Source: Medakamo hakoo (lineage: Eukaryota > Chlorophyta > Trebouxiophyceae > Coccomyxaceae). From it: 64,000 bases of DNA. A program made the position numbers and the translations under genes. The stretch's first letter is position 1; each line of letters opens with the position of its first letter. The notes under the pieces were generated by a model. The model ran no database searches, was not told the origin of the DNA, and worked only from the letters and a program-made list of their open reading frames with translations. The stretch covers positions 372,001-436,000 of the forward strand of contig CP089455.1 in assembly GCA_026636295.1 (NCBI GenBank), in the 5' to 3' direction. This document shows positions 21,920 through 30,538 of the stretch, piece after piece.

Positions 21920-22255
21920 ATGCTGTCCCACCTGCGCGTGGTGGCCGCCCGGTCCGCCCGTCGCGCCTTTGCGACGGAGACGTCGTTCGCGCGCGCTGGC
22001 GCGGCCGGCAACCACGGCGCCGCGCCGTCCGGCGCGGCCGGCGCCGCCAAACCCGGGACGTCGACCGCGCCACCTCACTTCGCCGGCTTCTCTAAGGCTC
22101 CCGGTCACCCCTCGCAGTGGACGCCGGGTGAGCAATGGATTGGGTTGGGCGCGATTGCGACGGGCGTCACCGGTGGCCTGTGGTGGTGGGCCAAGCGCGG
22201 CGGTGGCCCGCCGGAAGGCGAAAACGGCGCGTCCTGGGAGCGCGGCCCGGCCTGA
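21920..22255 (+). CDS. Small mitochondrial single-pass membrane protein, unknown
   Basis: Single exon, 111 aa. The N-terminus (MLSHLRVVAARSARRAFATE) is a good mitochondrial presequence with arginines and a processing-like site. A flexible Ala/Gly linker leads to HPSQWTPGEQWIGLGAIATGVTGGLWWWAKRGGG, with one transmembrane span. Size and layout resemble accessory subunits of respiratory complexes, but I do not recognise the family. A stop followed by AT-richer sequence supports the gene end. Confidence 0.6.
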   Translation: MLSHLRVVAARSARRAFATETSFARAGAAGNHGAAPSGAAGAAKPGTSTAPPHFAGFSKAPGHPSQWTPGEQWIGLGAIATGVTGGLWWWAKRGGGPPEGENGASWERGPA

Positions 22256-22512
22256 ATAATCGACAGTAAAGAGGGGAGGAAGTGCGGGTTTTGTTTTATT
22301 AAAAGGAGAGTGCGCGGCGCCGCCTAGGACGGGCGAACGCGAGGCTGGAGAGAGAGCGAGAGAGCGAGAGAGGGTTTGCGTTGCGAGCGCGTTGCGAGAG
22401 CGAGTGTGCAACAACACTGCCTTGTTCCTTCTTTTCGCCTGTTTCACGCGCGCGTCCGCGCACACAACCCGCCTCGCCGTCTACCCGCGCGAGTGCGCGG
22501 TACATCTCACTC

Positions 22513-24078
22513 ATGCGCCCAGCCGGCGCGACGCTGTCGGGCGGCGGCGCGTCGACGAGCGGGCGAGGCGCAGGCCGGCGCATGCGGCCAGCCGTCGTCG
22601 GCCAGTGGCACCACCGCCACCACCCTCGGCCCGCCGCCGTCCGCCCGGCTCTGCCGCGCGCCCAGGCCGTCCCGGACGCCGCCACAACTACAGGCGTGCC
22701 TGCGCCGTCCACCGCACCACCCCCCACCCAGCCGACCTGCCTGAAATCCCTCACCCTGCCCGCCCTCACGGCCTGGGCGGCCTCGCTCGGAGAGCCGCAC
22801 CCCGCGCCGCGCGCGGCCCAGCTCTGGCGCCTCATGTACTACCGGGACACCCGCACCGGGTCCGGCCTCATCACGTCCTGGGCCGACGCGGGCCCGGGCG
22901 TGCAAGGCGGCTTCAGCGCGTCCTTCCTGGCCAGGGCGACCGAGTCCGGCGCGCGCCTGGACGCGGGGCTGGCGCTGCGCTCCGTCTTCCAGGCGGGCGA
23001 CGGCACGCGCAAGCTCGTCTTTGACGTGACGGCCGGGCCGGCGGCCGGGCACGCCGTCGACGCGGTCCTCATCCCCGTGGTGAGGAGGGCCGGCGCCCGC
23101 CCGCGCCTGACGCTCTGCATCAGCTCACAGGTGTGTTTTGGGGGGAGGGAGAGTGATGGGGAAAAAAACCTCTCGCCCCCACCCGCCGTTTTTTTTTTCC
23201 GGCCTCACATCCACCCACCCACCCCAAACACCACACACACACACACACGCACACACACACAGGCCGGCTGCCGCCAGGGCTGCACTTTCTGCCTGACGGG
23301 CGCCATGGGCCTGGCCGGCTCCCTGACCCCGGGCCAGATCGTCGAACAGGCCGTCGCCGCGCGGCGGCTGCTGGCCGCCCTGGCCGCCGAGGCCGCGACA
23401 ACTGGCGCGGACCCGCCGCCCCCCCTGACCAACATCGTCTTCATGGGCCAGGGCGAGCCGCTGGACAACTACGAGGCCGTCTCGACGGCCGTCTCCATCC
23501 TGACGCACCCGTTGGGCCTGGCGTTCGGCGCGGGCAAGGTCACGCTCTCCACGGCCGGCCTGCTCCCCGCGCTGCGCGCCTTTGCGGCCGACCACCCGCG
23601 CATCCAGCTGGCCCTGTCCCTGCACGCCACCACGGACGCCGGCCGGGCGGCCATCATGCCGGTCACGGGCAGGGCCGGGCACGGCATGGCCGACGTGGCG
23701 GCCTGCCTGCGGGACCTGTTCCCGGACGACGGGGCGGGCGGGCGCAAGCGCCACGTCCTGATCGAATACCTGTTGTTGGACGGCGTCAACGACAGCGTGG
23801 CGGACGCGGAACGCCTGCTGGCCCTGCTGGCCGGCGTGGCCGCCAAAGTCAACCTCCTAAACTTCAACCCGCACGAGGCCGCGATCTTCGGGCGGGCGGG
23901 GAGCGAGGCCGCCGACGCGTTCCGGGCTGTCCTGGTGCGCGGGGGGCGGGTGTGCACCGTGCGTGCGTCGCGAGGCGGGGATGGGACGATGGCGGCGTGC
24001 GGCCAACTCGGCGATCCGGGCGCGGCGGTGAGGGTGAAGGGCGTGCGCGAGGCGCGGCTGGCCCGGGCGAGTGGGTGA
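22513..24078 (+). CDS. RlmN-family radical SAM RNA methyltransferase
   Basis: Two exons, 22513-23130 and 23263-24078 (477 aa). The radical-SAM cluster motif is CRQGCTFC (CxxxCxxC), followed by TNIVFMGQGEPLDNY, KVTLSTAGLLP, QLALSLHATTD, VLIEYLLLDGVND, VNLLNFNPH and the C-terminal CTVRASRGGDGTMAACGQL that includes the second catalytic cysteine. RlmN methylates C2 of adenine 2503 in 23S rRNA and adenine 37 in some tRNAs. A long basic N-terminus suggests an organelle, probably the plastid. The 132-nt intron sits just before the cluster, is a multiple of three without stops, and ends in a CA tract; the spliced form is preferred because family alignment is continuous across it. Confidence 0.88.
   Translation: MRPAGATLSGGGASTSGRGAGRRMRPAVVGQWHHRHHPRPAAVRPALPRAQAVPDAATTTGVPAPSTAPPPTQPTCLKSLTLPALTAWAASLGEPHPAPRAAQLWRLMYYRDTRTGSGLITSWADAGPGVQGGFSASFLARATESGARLDAGLALRSVFQAGDGTRKLVFDVTAGPAAGHAVDAVLIPVVRRAGARPRLTLCISSQVCFGGRESDGEKNLSPPPAVFFFRPHIHPPTPNTTHTHTRTHTQAGCRQGCTFCLTGAMGLAGSLTPGQIVEQAVAARRLLAALAAEAATTGADPPPPLTNIVFMGQGEPLDNYEAVSTAVSILTHPLGLAFGAGKVTLSTAGLLPALRAFAADHPRIQLALSLHATTDAGRAAIMPVTGRAGHGMADVAACLRDLFPDDGAGGRKRHVLIEYLLLDGVNDSVADAERLLALLAGVAAKVNLLNFNPHEAAIFGRAGSEAADAFRAVLVRGGRVCTVRASRGGDGTMAACGQLGDPGAAVRVKGVREARLARASG
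23231..23261. repeat. (CA)n tract at intron 3' end (RlmN)
   Basis: A CA run abuts the acceptor of the RlmN intron, replacing the usual pyrimidine tract. Confidence 0.9.
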
Positions 24079-24176
24079 GTGGTGGTGTTGAAAACGTGGG
24101 AGACGGCCCACTCTCCTTTTTTTTGTTGCGGTCGAGAGAGACGGACGCCACAACCCTCTTTCCGAACCCTCCCATC

Positions 24177-26101
24177 ATGGCGCGCCGGACCGGCCTGCTG
24201 GCGCTGCTGCTGGTTGCGCTGCTGGCGGTCCTGGTCGCAGGCGCGGCGGCCCAGGTGCGGTTTTTTTGCTCTCGCCTGCGCGCATTGCTTGTCGCGCAGC
24301 TCTGCGTCCGACAGCCCGCCGGCCCGCCTCTCACTCCACCTGCCCACGCCCACACACACGCCACCATCAGGACGCCGGTGACGACGTGGCCAAGCTGCAG
24401 GTGAGCAAGGACGGACAGCGCGCACACACGCACGCACAAAACGAAAATGCGCGCCGCTGCGAGCGCACGGGTGTCGCAGGCACCGCGGCAGGTGCGGCCG
24501 CGCGCCCATCAAAGGCCGCCGTTCCCTCCCTCTCCGCCCCGCCCAGGGCACGGCCAGACAACGTGTCAGCTCAGGCGTGAACGATGCTGCATTGCCCAAG
24601 GCATGGCACTGCCGTTGCGCGGGCGTTTTTGCGCGGCCACTGGTTTGTCTTTCCGCGCGCGCCTCAAAACCTGTGCCCTCCCTCAACCCCCACTCAACAA
24701 CAGTCCCAGGTCAAGGCCCTGACCAAGGAAGTCGCGTCCTTGAAGTCCGACGCGGCAGCCGCCCGCAAAGAAGCCGACAAAGCGGACAAAGACGCGGCGG
24801 CGGCCCGGCGGGCGGCGGCGGACGCGGAGCGGGACGCGGCGGCCGCGCGCAAGCAGGCGGCGGTCGCGGACAAAGCGGCCGCGGCGGCGCGGAAAGATGC
24901 CGCCGCCGCCGCCGCCGAAGTGGCGGCGGCTCGTGACGCCGCGACCGCCGGTGCCGGCGACCTGCAGGCCAAACTGGACGAAGCGACGGCGGCGCTGCGT
25001 GAGGCAGAAGCCGCGCGCGACGAGGCGGCCGCGGCTGAAGCCGAGGCCAAGGTTGCCGCCCGCGACGCGGCTGCTGAGCTGGCGGAAGCCAAAGCCGACG
25101 CGAGCGCGGCTGAGGAGCTGGTGTCCGATCTAAAAGCCCGGGCTAAAAAACTAAAGGCCGACCTGGCCGCGGCGGAAGCGCGGGCCGAGGAGGCGGAAGC
25201 GGCTCTTGCAGCCGAGCGCGCCGACGCGGGCGCGGCGCTGGCGTCTGCGCAAAAAGCCGCGGACGCCGCCAAGAAGGCAGCAGCCGTCGCGGAAGCCCGG
25301 GCCGATGACTTGGCCCGCCGCGCGCACGGCCAGTGGCTGCCCCTGTGGGCGGACGCGCACGTGGACAGGCTGCACGCCGCGGCGGTGGCCCCGCTGCTCG
25401 CCAAGGCGGCGCCGGCCGTCGGCGCCGTCCGCCCCGCCCTCTCCGCCGCGGCAGGCTCCATCCGCCCGGCCGCCTCCCGCGCGTCCAGCCTGGCCCGGTC
25501 CGGGTCGATGAAGGCGGGCGCCGCCGCGGCCGCGGCGGCGGCGGCGGCGGCGGACGCGGCGCGCGGCGCGGCCGCGGCCGCTGGACCCGCCGCGTCCGAC
25601 GCCTGGGCCGCTGCCGCGCCCGCCGCCCGCGCCGCCGCCGCCAAGTCGGCCGCCGCCCTGTCTGCTGCGCGTGCGGCCGCGTCCCCGCACGTGGACGCGG
25701 CCTGGGGTGCCGCCTCTGCGGCCGCGGAACGGGCGGCGGCCGCGTCGCCTGGCTTGGCTGCCGCCGCCCGCTCGGCCGGCGCGGTCTTTTTGGAGGTGGA
25801 AGGCTTCACGGGCGCCCTGCTGGAGCGGGTGCCGGCGCTGGCGCCGCTGGTCGCTGACGCCGCGTCCCTGCGCCGCACGATGGTGGCCCTGCTGGCCGCG
25901 CCGTTTGCTGTCGCCCTGCTGCCGCTCGCTTTCCGGCGGCGGACCGGCGGGCGCGCGCGCACGAAGCGCGGGCAGTCGCCGCCTCCGTTTGAAGGCCTCA
26001 TGGGCGGCGGCGGCGCCTACTCCACGCGCGGGGCTGCCAGCAAGCGGAGTTCGGGTCGGGGGCGGCGCGAGGTGTCTCTCGGCGCGGACTCGGCGCTTTG
26101 A
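24177..26101 (+). CDS. ER-type membrane protein with long Ala-rich coiled coil
   Basis: Three exons, 24177-24254, 24371-24400 and 24704-26101 (501 aa). Exon 1 is a clean signal peptide (MARRTGLLALLLVALLAVLVAGAAA). The 30-nt second exon encodes DAGDDVAKLQ. Exon 3 begins SQVKALTKEVASLKSD and holds about 200 residues of Ala/Glu/Lys/Asp/Arg heptad-like sequence, a strong coiled coil, then an Ala-rich helical part, a likely membrane span near the C-terminus (TMVALLAAPFAVALLPLAF) and a short basic tail (RRRTGGRARTKRG). This predicts a type I membrane protein with a lumenal coiled coil. The family is not recognised; similar plant proteins are uncharacterised. Confidence 0.68.
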
Positions 26102-26359
26102 TGGAGGGGCGGGCGGGGGAGGGGGGGAGGAGCGTTGCTTTGTCAGAGACACGGGTGTGGAAAGACACACAAACAACGGCACTCCCACACAGGGAGGAGG
26201 AACTGGCCCGCGGACGAAGACAAAAAAAAATGCGTCCTGCTCTACACCCTGTGCTCACTGCTCACTTCACCGCAAAGAAAAAAAAAAGGGCATGCAGTCT
26301 CCCTCTCATGGAGACGAGCGTGCGCAGCGTCCCACCTTTTTTTTTCACGCCGCGCGAAG

Positions 26360-27208
26360 TCAACGTCCCGCCGCGCCGCGCGGCGAGACTAGGCCCGCCA
26401 TAATGGCCGCGTTGCGCTTGATCCGCTCGTTTCGCTCCCGCTCGTACGGGTTCTCTTCTTCTTCTCCATCCGCGGCCGCGGTCGTCGTCGGGAAGGTTGA
26501 CGGCGGCGCGCGCAGCGCGCACGCCCCGCCGCCGCCGCCGTTTTTAGCCCGCTTGGCCGCCGCCCGGGCGGCCCGGGCCTCGTCTTCGTCCGTCGACCAG
26601 TCGATGTAAGCTTTGGGCGCGGCGGCCCGGGCGGCCAGGACGCGGGTGGGCGGGCGGGGCGGCCGGCCAGAGGACGGGCGGGCGGCAGGGGCGGTCGTGC
26701 CGCGCGCGCGGGCACGGCCGCCGCGGCCGCCGCCGGCCGCCGCCGCGCCGCCCTCCGAGTCGCCGTCGTCGTCAGACGTAGTCCCATATCTGACGCACTC
26801 GTCCTCGCTGGGCGAGTCGCCGTCGCCGCCGGCGCGGCGGCCGCGATTGTTGCGGGCGGCGGCGGCGGCGCGACCGCCCCGGCGGCCGGACGTCGGAGAG
26901 ACGGCGCCGCGCAGCATGCCACTCCCGCCACCACCACCACCCCCACCGCACGACGTCGCGTGGCGGGCCGCCGTGCGCGCCAGGCTGCCCAGGCGCTCGA
27001 TCTGGTCGGCCAGCCTGTGCAGGTGGGACGGCGTGAAGAGGGCTGGCCCTGCGGCGGCCGCGGCCGCGGCCGCGGCGCGCGACAGCACCGCCGCCGGGAC
27101 GAGCGGGTGGGAGGCAGGGGAGCGGCTGGCGACGGCAAGGGTCAGGACACTGCCGACGGGGCCGTGGGCGGGCGTGTCTGGGCCGGGCGTGGCGTAGTGG
27201 GCGGGCAT
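26360..27208 (-). CDS. Nuclear-looking protein with C-terminal YERERxERIKxN motif
   Basis: Single exon, 282 aa. The protein is mostly disordered: poly-Ala/Gly runs, a Ser/Asp/Glu-rich stretch (SPSEDECVRYGTTSDDDGDSE), a basic Gly/Arg segment, then IDWSTDEDEARAARAAAKRAK and NPYERERNERIKRNAAIMAGL at the end. The last motif, a charged helix of the type YExxRxxRIxxNxxxLxxLG, occurs in nuclear proteins such as WDR76 and CDCA7 and in various plant proteins, but the zinc-finger or WD domains of those are absent here. Function unknown, nucleus likely. Start is the first ATG after a basic, non-coding-looking stretch; the frame is open a little farther upstream. Confidence 0.55.
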   Translation of the reverse strand: MPAHYATPGPDTPAHGPVGSVLTLAVASRSPASHPLVPAAVLSRAAAAAAAAAGPALFTPSHLHRLADQIERLGSLARTAARHATSCGGGGGGGGSGMLRGAVSPTSGRRGGRAAAAARNNRGRRAGGDGDSPSEDECVRYGTTSDDDGDSEGGAAAAGGGRGGRARARGTTAPAARPSSGRPPRPPTRVLAARAAAPKAYIDWSTDEDEARAARAAAKRAKNGGGGGACALRAPPSTFPTTTAAADGEEEENPYERERNERIKRNAAIMAGLVSPRGAAGR

Positions 27209-28307
27209 TTTGTCTTTTTTCTGTTGATGGGATGGATGGGGGTGGTGAGTGTTTTTTTTTTCCAGCGCGGCCAAGAGACGCGTCAGGCCTGTTTCGTACA
27301 ATAAAAAAACAGGTTGCGTGTGTTTTCTCCGCCATGGGGGTAGGCAGACGCAAATTACCCATTAGAATGCCAAACTCATCACCCGCGTCTTTTGGTTTTT
27401 CGCGCACGCTGGAAGAGAAGGATCGGTGGACAGATGGAAGGAGGGGGAAAAAAAGCACGCGCGCACACAAGGACGCCCACGCCCCAAAACAGACAGCACA
27501 CGCAACACAAGTCAGCCGTCAGTCTTAAAAAGCTCGTTTTCCTAATCCACAGGTCGTGTCTCCGCCTTTGAAAAAGACAGAAACGTTCAGCGTTGGATTT
27601 GGGTTGTGTCTCATCCTCCGACTTTTTTGTGTTTTGTGTTGCGTCTCTCTTTTTTGCGGGGCAGCAGAGACGTGCGTCGCGCCGCGCCGCGCCGTGCGGT
27701 GTGTCAAGGGCCAGGGGAAAAAAGGAAAAAAAAACAAGGGACGGGTGCCATCACGAACCACAGCCAAAGTGCAAAGTCAAACTCGACAGGCGGGGCTTTT
27801 TGGTGTTGCGACACACGGGCCTGGGAGGCCCCTGGCCGCGCCCCATTCCACGACTCCTTGGGACAGGAGCCTTGTGTGAGCACATGAGTGTCGTCATCTG
27901 GCGCAGGGAGGCGCGCACGCGGGTACAAAGGGGGCAGGGGGGGCGAGGGGGGCGGGCGCGAAAAACAGAGGATGGAAGGAGCGGGGGGAGTCCGGGGGGG
28001 GGGGGGGCTGCCGGACCGGCCGCCGGCGCATGGGCTTTCCTTCGCGCTGCGAAAACACTGCCTTCCAACGCTCGGCCGCACCTGTGTCCGGGTTCAGTGA
28101 GTGTGCGTGCGTGTCTGGGTGGCCGCCCGCGTGTGCGAAAGAGGTCGGAAAGGGCGGGGAGGCGGCGCGGCGCGCACGCGAGCCAGCGCACAGGCTAGCG
28201 CTAGCCTGTGCTCGTTAGCGAGAGTGCACCGGCAAGTCACACAAACTCTCTCCCACCCGGTTGGTTTTTTACCTGCCCGCCACACCCCACCACGCCCCCG
28301 CCCGGCA
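27209..28307. other. Long intergenic region with AT-richer part and palindrome
   Basis: About 1.1 kb separates PABPN1 (3' end) from the acidic protein gene (5' end), both on the minus strand. No coherent exon, tRNA or spliceosomal RNA is visible. Roughly 27,300-27,780 is much less GC-rich. A G-run lies near 28,000 and a 22-bp palindrome at 28,189-28,210. Confidence 0.5.
28189..28210. repeat. 22-bp perfect palindrome (inverted repeat)
   Basis: Arms CACAGGCTAGC and GCTAGCCTGTG abut without a spacer; with one mismatch the arms extend to 14 bp. It lies about 98 bp past the PABPN1 stop, so it could be in that gene's 3' UTR. Confidence 0.95.
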
Positions 28308-29169
28308 TCAATACGGGCTCTCGTACGCGCCCCGCCCCCGCCCCCGCCCGCGTCCCCTGAACCCACCACCGCGTCCCCGCCCACCGTACCGCCCGCCGCG
28401 CCCGCCGCCGCCAAACCGGCCGCCGCCCTTTCCCACGCCGCCGCCCCGCACCTTCAGCCCGGGCACGTTTGTCCGCTTGGGGTTGACCTTGAGCGCCCGG
28501 CCCTTGAGGGCCGTCCCGTCCAGGAGCAGGGCGTTGGCCACCGCGTCCGCGCTCGCAAACTCCACGTACGCAAAGCCTTTCGCGCCCCCGCGCGCGTCCG
28601 TGGGGATGGTGACCCGGTTGACGACGCCGCACCCGTTGAAGTGCGCCTGCACGTCTTCCGGCGACGCGGCGTAGTCGACGCCGCCGACGTAGATGGACCG
28701 CGCATCGGCGGCGGCGCGGGCGGCGGCGTCGGCGTCGGACTCTTCCGCGTCGGGCGCGGGCGCGGCCTGTGTGTGTGTGAGTGTTTGGATGGCGCGAGGG
28801 GGGGGGGGGCGCGGGGGTGGTGGGAGGTGTCCGGTCGTCGCGAGGGGGGGGAGGCCGCCCCGCCGCGCCCCACGAACGCTCGCCCGCCTCACCTCATCTC
28901 CGCCGCCCGTGCCCAGGGCGGCGGCTTCCATGGCGGCCAGGCGGGCCTTCATGGCCTCCAACTCCTGTTGGGCGGTGTGTGTTGAGTTGGGCGACGTCAG
29001 AAACATGGAAGAGAGCGGGGGCAGGCCATTGGCCGCCAGCGTTCCGGGGGGCCTTCCCTCCCCGCCAAACACTCACCGCCTGCTCCTCGTCAATGGCTTC
29101 ATCCGGTGCAGTCGGCGCGCGGTCCAGGCCGTCCACGGCCGCGGTCGCGGCGTCGCCGCCACCGGGCAT
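28308..29169 (-). CDS. PABPN1: PABPN1-like nuclear poly(A)-binding protein
   Basis: Three exons, 29169-29077, 28964-28893 and 28766-28308 (207 aa). An acidic N-terminus (DEAIDEEQA) leads to the coiled helix [17 protein letters not shown], and then to a single RRM beginning [19 protein letters not shown]2 is SIYVGGVD and RNP1 is KGFAYVEF; the RRM ends [15 protein letters not shown]. The tail is a Gly/Arg-rich domain finishing ESPY, as in animal and plant PABPN1 proteins. The protein binds growing poly(A) tails in the nucleus and stimulates poly(A) polymerase together with CPSF; the CPSF1 gene is also in this window. Intron 2 ends in a CA tract. It is transcribed away from calredoxin across 94 bp. 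Confidence 0.93.
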
Positions 29170-29263
29170 TGAGGTTGTGTTTTTGCAGCGGCGTAAAAAA
29201 AAAAAAAGAGAAAAAAACGCGGGTCTGCATGCCCGGGCGGCGCTCCTCCCAGACACACCGAAA
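29170..29263. promoter_or_regulatory. Short divergent promoter between PABPN1 and calredoxin
   Basis: Only 94 bp separate the two start codons, so 5' UTRs and promoters must overlap or share elements. It contains an A-rich run (about 29,196-29,218) that is unusual for this GC-rich DNA. No TATA box is evident. Confidence 0.55.
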
Positions 29264-30538
29264 ATGAGAGTGACCATCCGCCCTCGACCCCTGGGCGCGG
29301 TGCGCCCGGCCGGCCGGCCGCGCCGCGCCGCGACAGTGAGACCGGCCGCTGCGCCCTTGCAGGTGTGTGAAAAGCGGGGAAGGAATGGGCGGGCGGTCGC
29401 TGTTTTTCTGCCCTGCGCGCGCCCTGCGCGCTCGCTCACGCGCCGCACCCCCTCCCACCCTCCCACCCTCCCCTCCCCCCTTCAGTCCACTGACACGCCC
29501 GAGTCCAAAGCCTCGTACGACCGCCTCCTCGCCGCCTTCGCCGCCGCCGACGCCGACGGCAACGGCGTCATCGACAAGGACGAGCTGCGGGGCCTGCTGG
29601 AATCCACGGCGGGCGGGCTGGAGTGCCCGCTCGACGCGCGGGGCTGGCTGCCCCAGGCCGAGGTGGACGCCGTGTTCGCCCGCTACGACTCCAACAGCGA
29701 CGGCGGCATCGATTTCGCCGAGTTCCACCGCCTGGCGGCCGACGGCGTGCTGCTGGCCCACACCGTCGACGAGTACCTGGCCGCCTTCCGCGCCCTGGAC
29801 ACGGGCGGCAATGGGCGCCTGGGCCCGACCGAGCTGGCGGAACTGATGCGCGGCCTGGGCCGCCCCCTGAGCTACGACGACCTCGTCCGCCTGATGCGGG
29901 ACTACGACACCGACGCGTCGGGCCAACTGGAGTTTGGCGAGTGGTTGAGGCTGTGCCGGTCGTACCTGGCGTTCCAGGACGTGCTGGACTACATGGCGCT
30001 CGCGCCGACGGAGGCGGCCGTCCAAGCGGCGGCGGCGGCGGCCGCGGCCGGCGCGCCGCCGCCGCCGTCCGCCCGGCCCCCGGCGCCCGCCAACGCCGAG
30101 GGCGTCGCGGACGTGTTTGGCGCCCCCGACCTGGACGCCGCCATACGGGCGGCCGGGCCGGCCGGCGTCACCCTGCTGCTGTCGTCCGTCACGTGGTGCC
30201 GCCCCTGCCGCGCGATGGCGGCCCCGCTCAAAAAGCTCGCGGCCGCGTACGGCCCGGGCACGCCGTCGGGCGTCGGCTTCTACCGCCTGTACGGCAACGC
30301 GTCCGACGGCGCCAAGGCCCTGTTCAAGGACCGGCTGGGCACCAAGGTGACGCCCACCTGGTTCCTGTGGGTCGGCGACGACCCGGGCTCCCCGCCCGTC
30401 CACGTGCACACGGGCACGAACAAGGCGAAGCTGGAGCACGCCATCCGGGAGGCGGTGGCGGGCGCACGGGGGGAGGGGGCGCTGCCGCCCGGCGGGCCGC
30501 TGTACCCGCCGGAACCCAAGCCGACGGGCGGGTGGTGA
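29264..30538 (+). CDS. Calredoxin: four EF-hands fused to a thioredoxin domain
   Basis: Two exons, 29264-29362 and 29486-30538 (383 aa). Exon 1 (MRVTIRPRPLGAVRPAGRPRR...) is an Arg/Ala-rich plastid transit peptide. Four EF-hand loops follow at residues 55-66 (DADGNGVIDKDE), 101-112 (DSNSDGGIDFAE), 138-149 (DTGGNGRLGPTE) and 174-185 (DTDASGQLEFGE). A Pro/Ala linker leads to a thioredoxin fold with active site WCRPC (residues 270-274) and the cis-proline region KVTPTW. Calredoxin is known from Chlamydomonas as a calcium-controlled plastid thioredoxin that reduces peroxiredoxin PRX1. Loop 3 lacks an acidic residue at position 9 and may bind calcium weakly. The usual Gly of WCGPC is Arg here. The intron is a stop-free multiple of three. 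Confidence 0.9.
   Translation: MRVTIRPRPLGAVRPAGRPRRAATVRPAAAPLQVCEKRGRNGRAVAVFLPCARPARSLTRRTPSHPPTLPSPLQSTDTPESKASYDRLLAAFAAADADGNGVIDKDELRGLLESTAGGLECPLDARGWLPQAEVDAVFARYDSNSDGGIDFAEFHRLAADGVLLAHTVDEYLAAFRALDTGGNGRLGPTELAELMRGLGRPLSYDDLVRLMRDYDTDASGQLEFGEWLRLCRSYLAFQDVLDYMALAPTEAAVQAAAAAAAAGAPPPPSARPPAPANAEGVADVFGAPDLDAAIRAAGPAGVTLLLSSVTWCRPCRAMAAPLKKLAAAYGPGTPSGVGFYRLYGNASDGAKALFKDRLGTKVTPTWFLWVGDDPGSPPVHVHTGTNKAKLEHAIREAVAGARGEGALPPGGPLYPPEPKPTGGW

Noticed and set aside
27209-28307. Search for tRNA, snRNA or snoRNA in the longest gaps
   Set aside because: No T-loop consensus, U-snRNA core or clear C/D box pair was seen; absence is judged by eye only.
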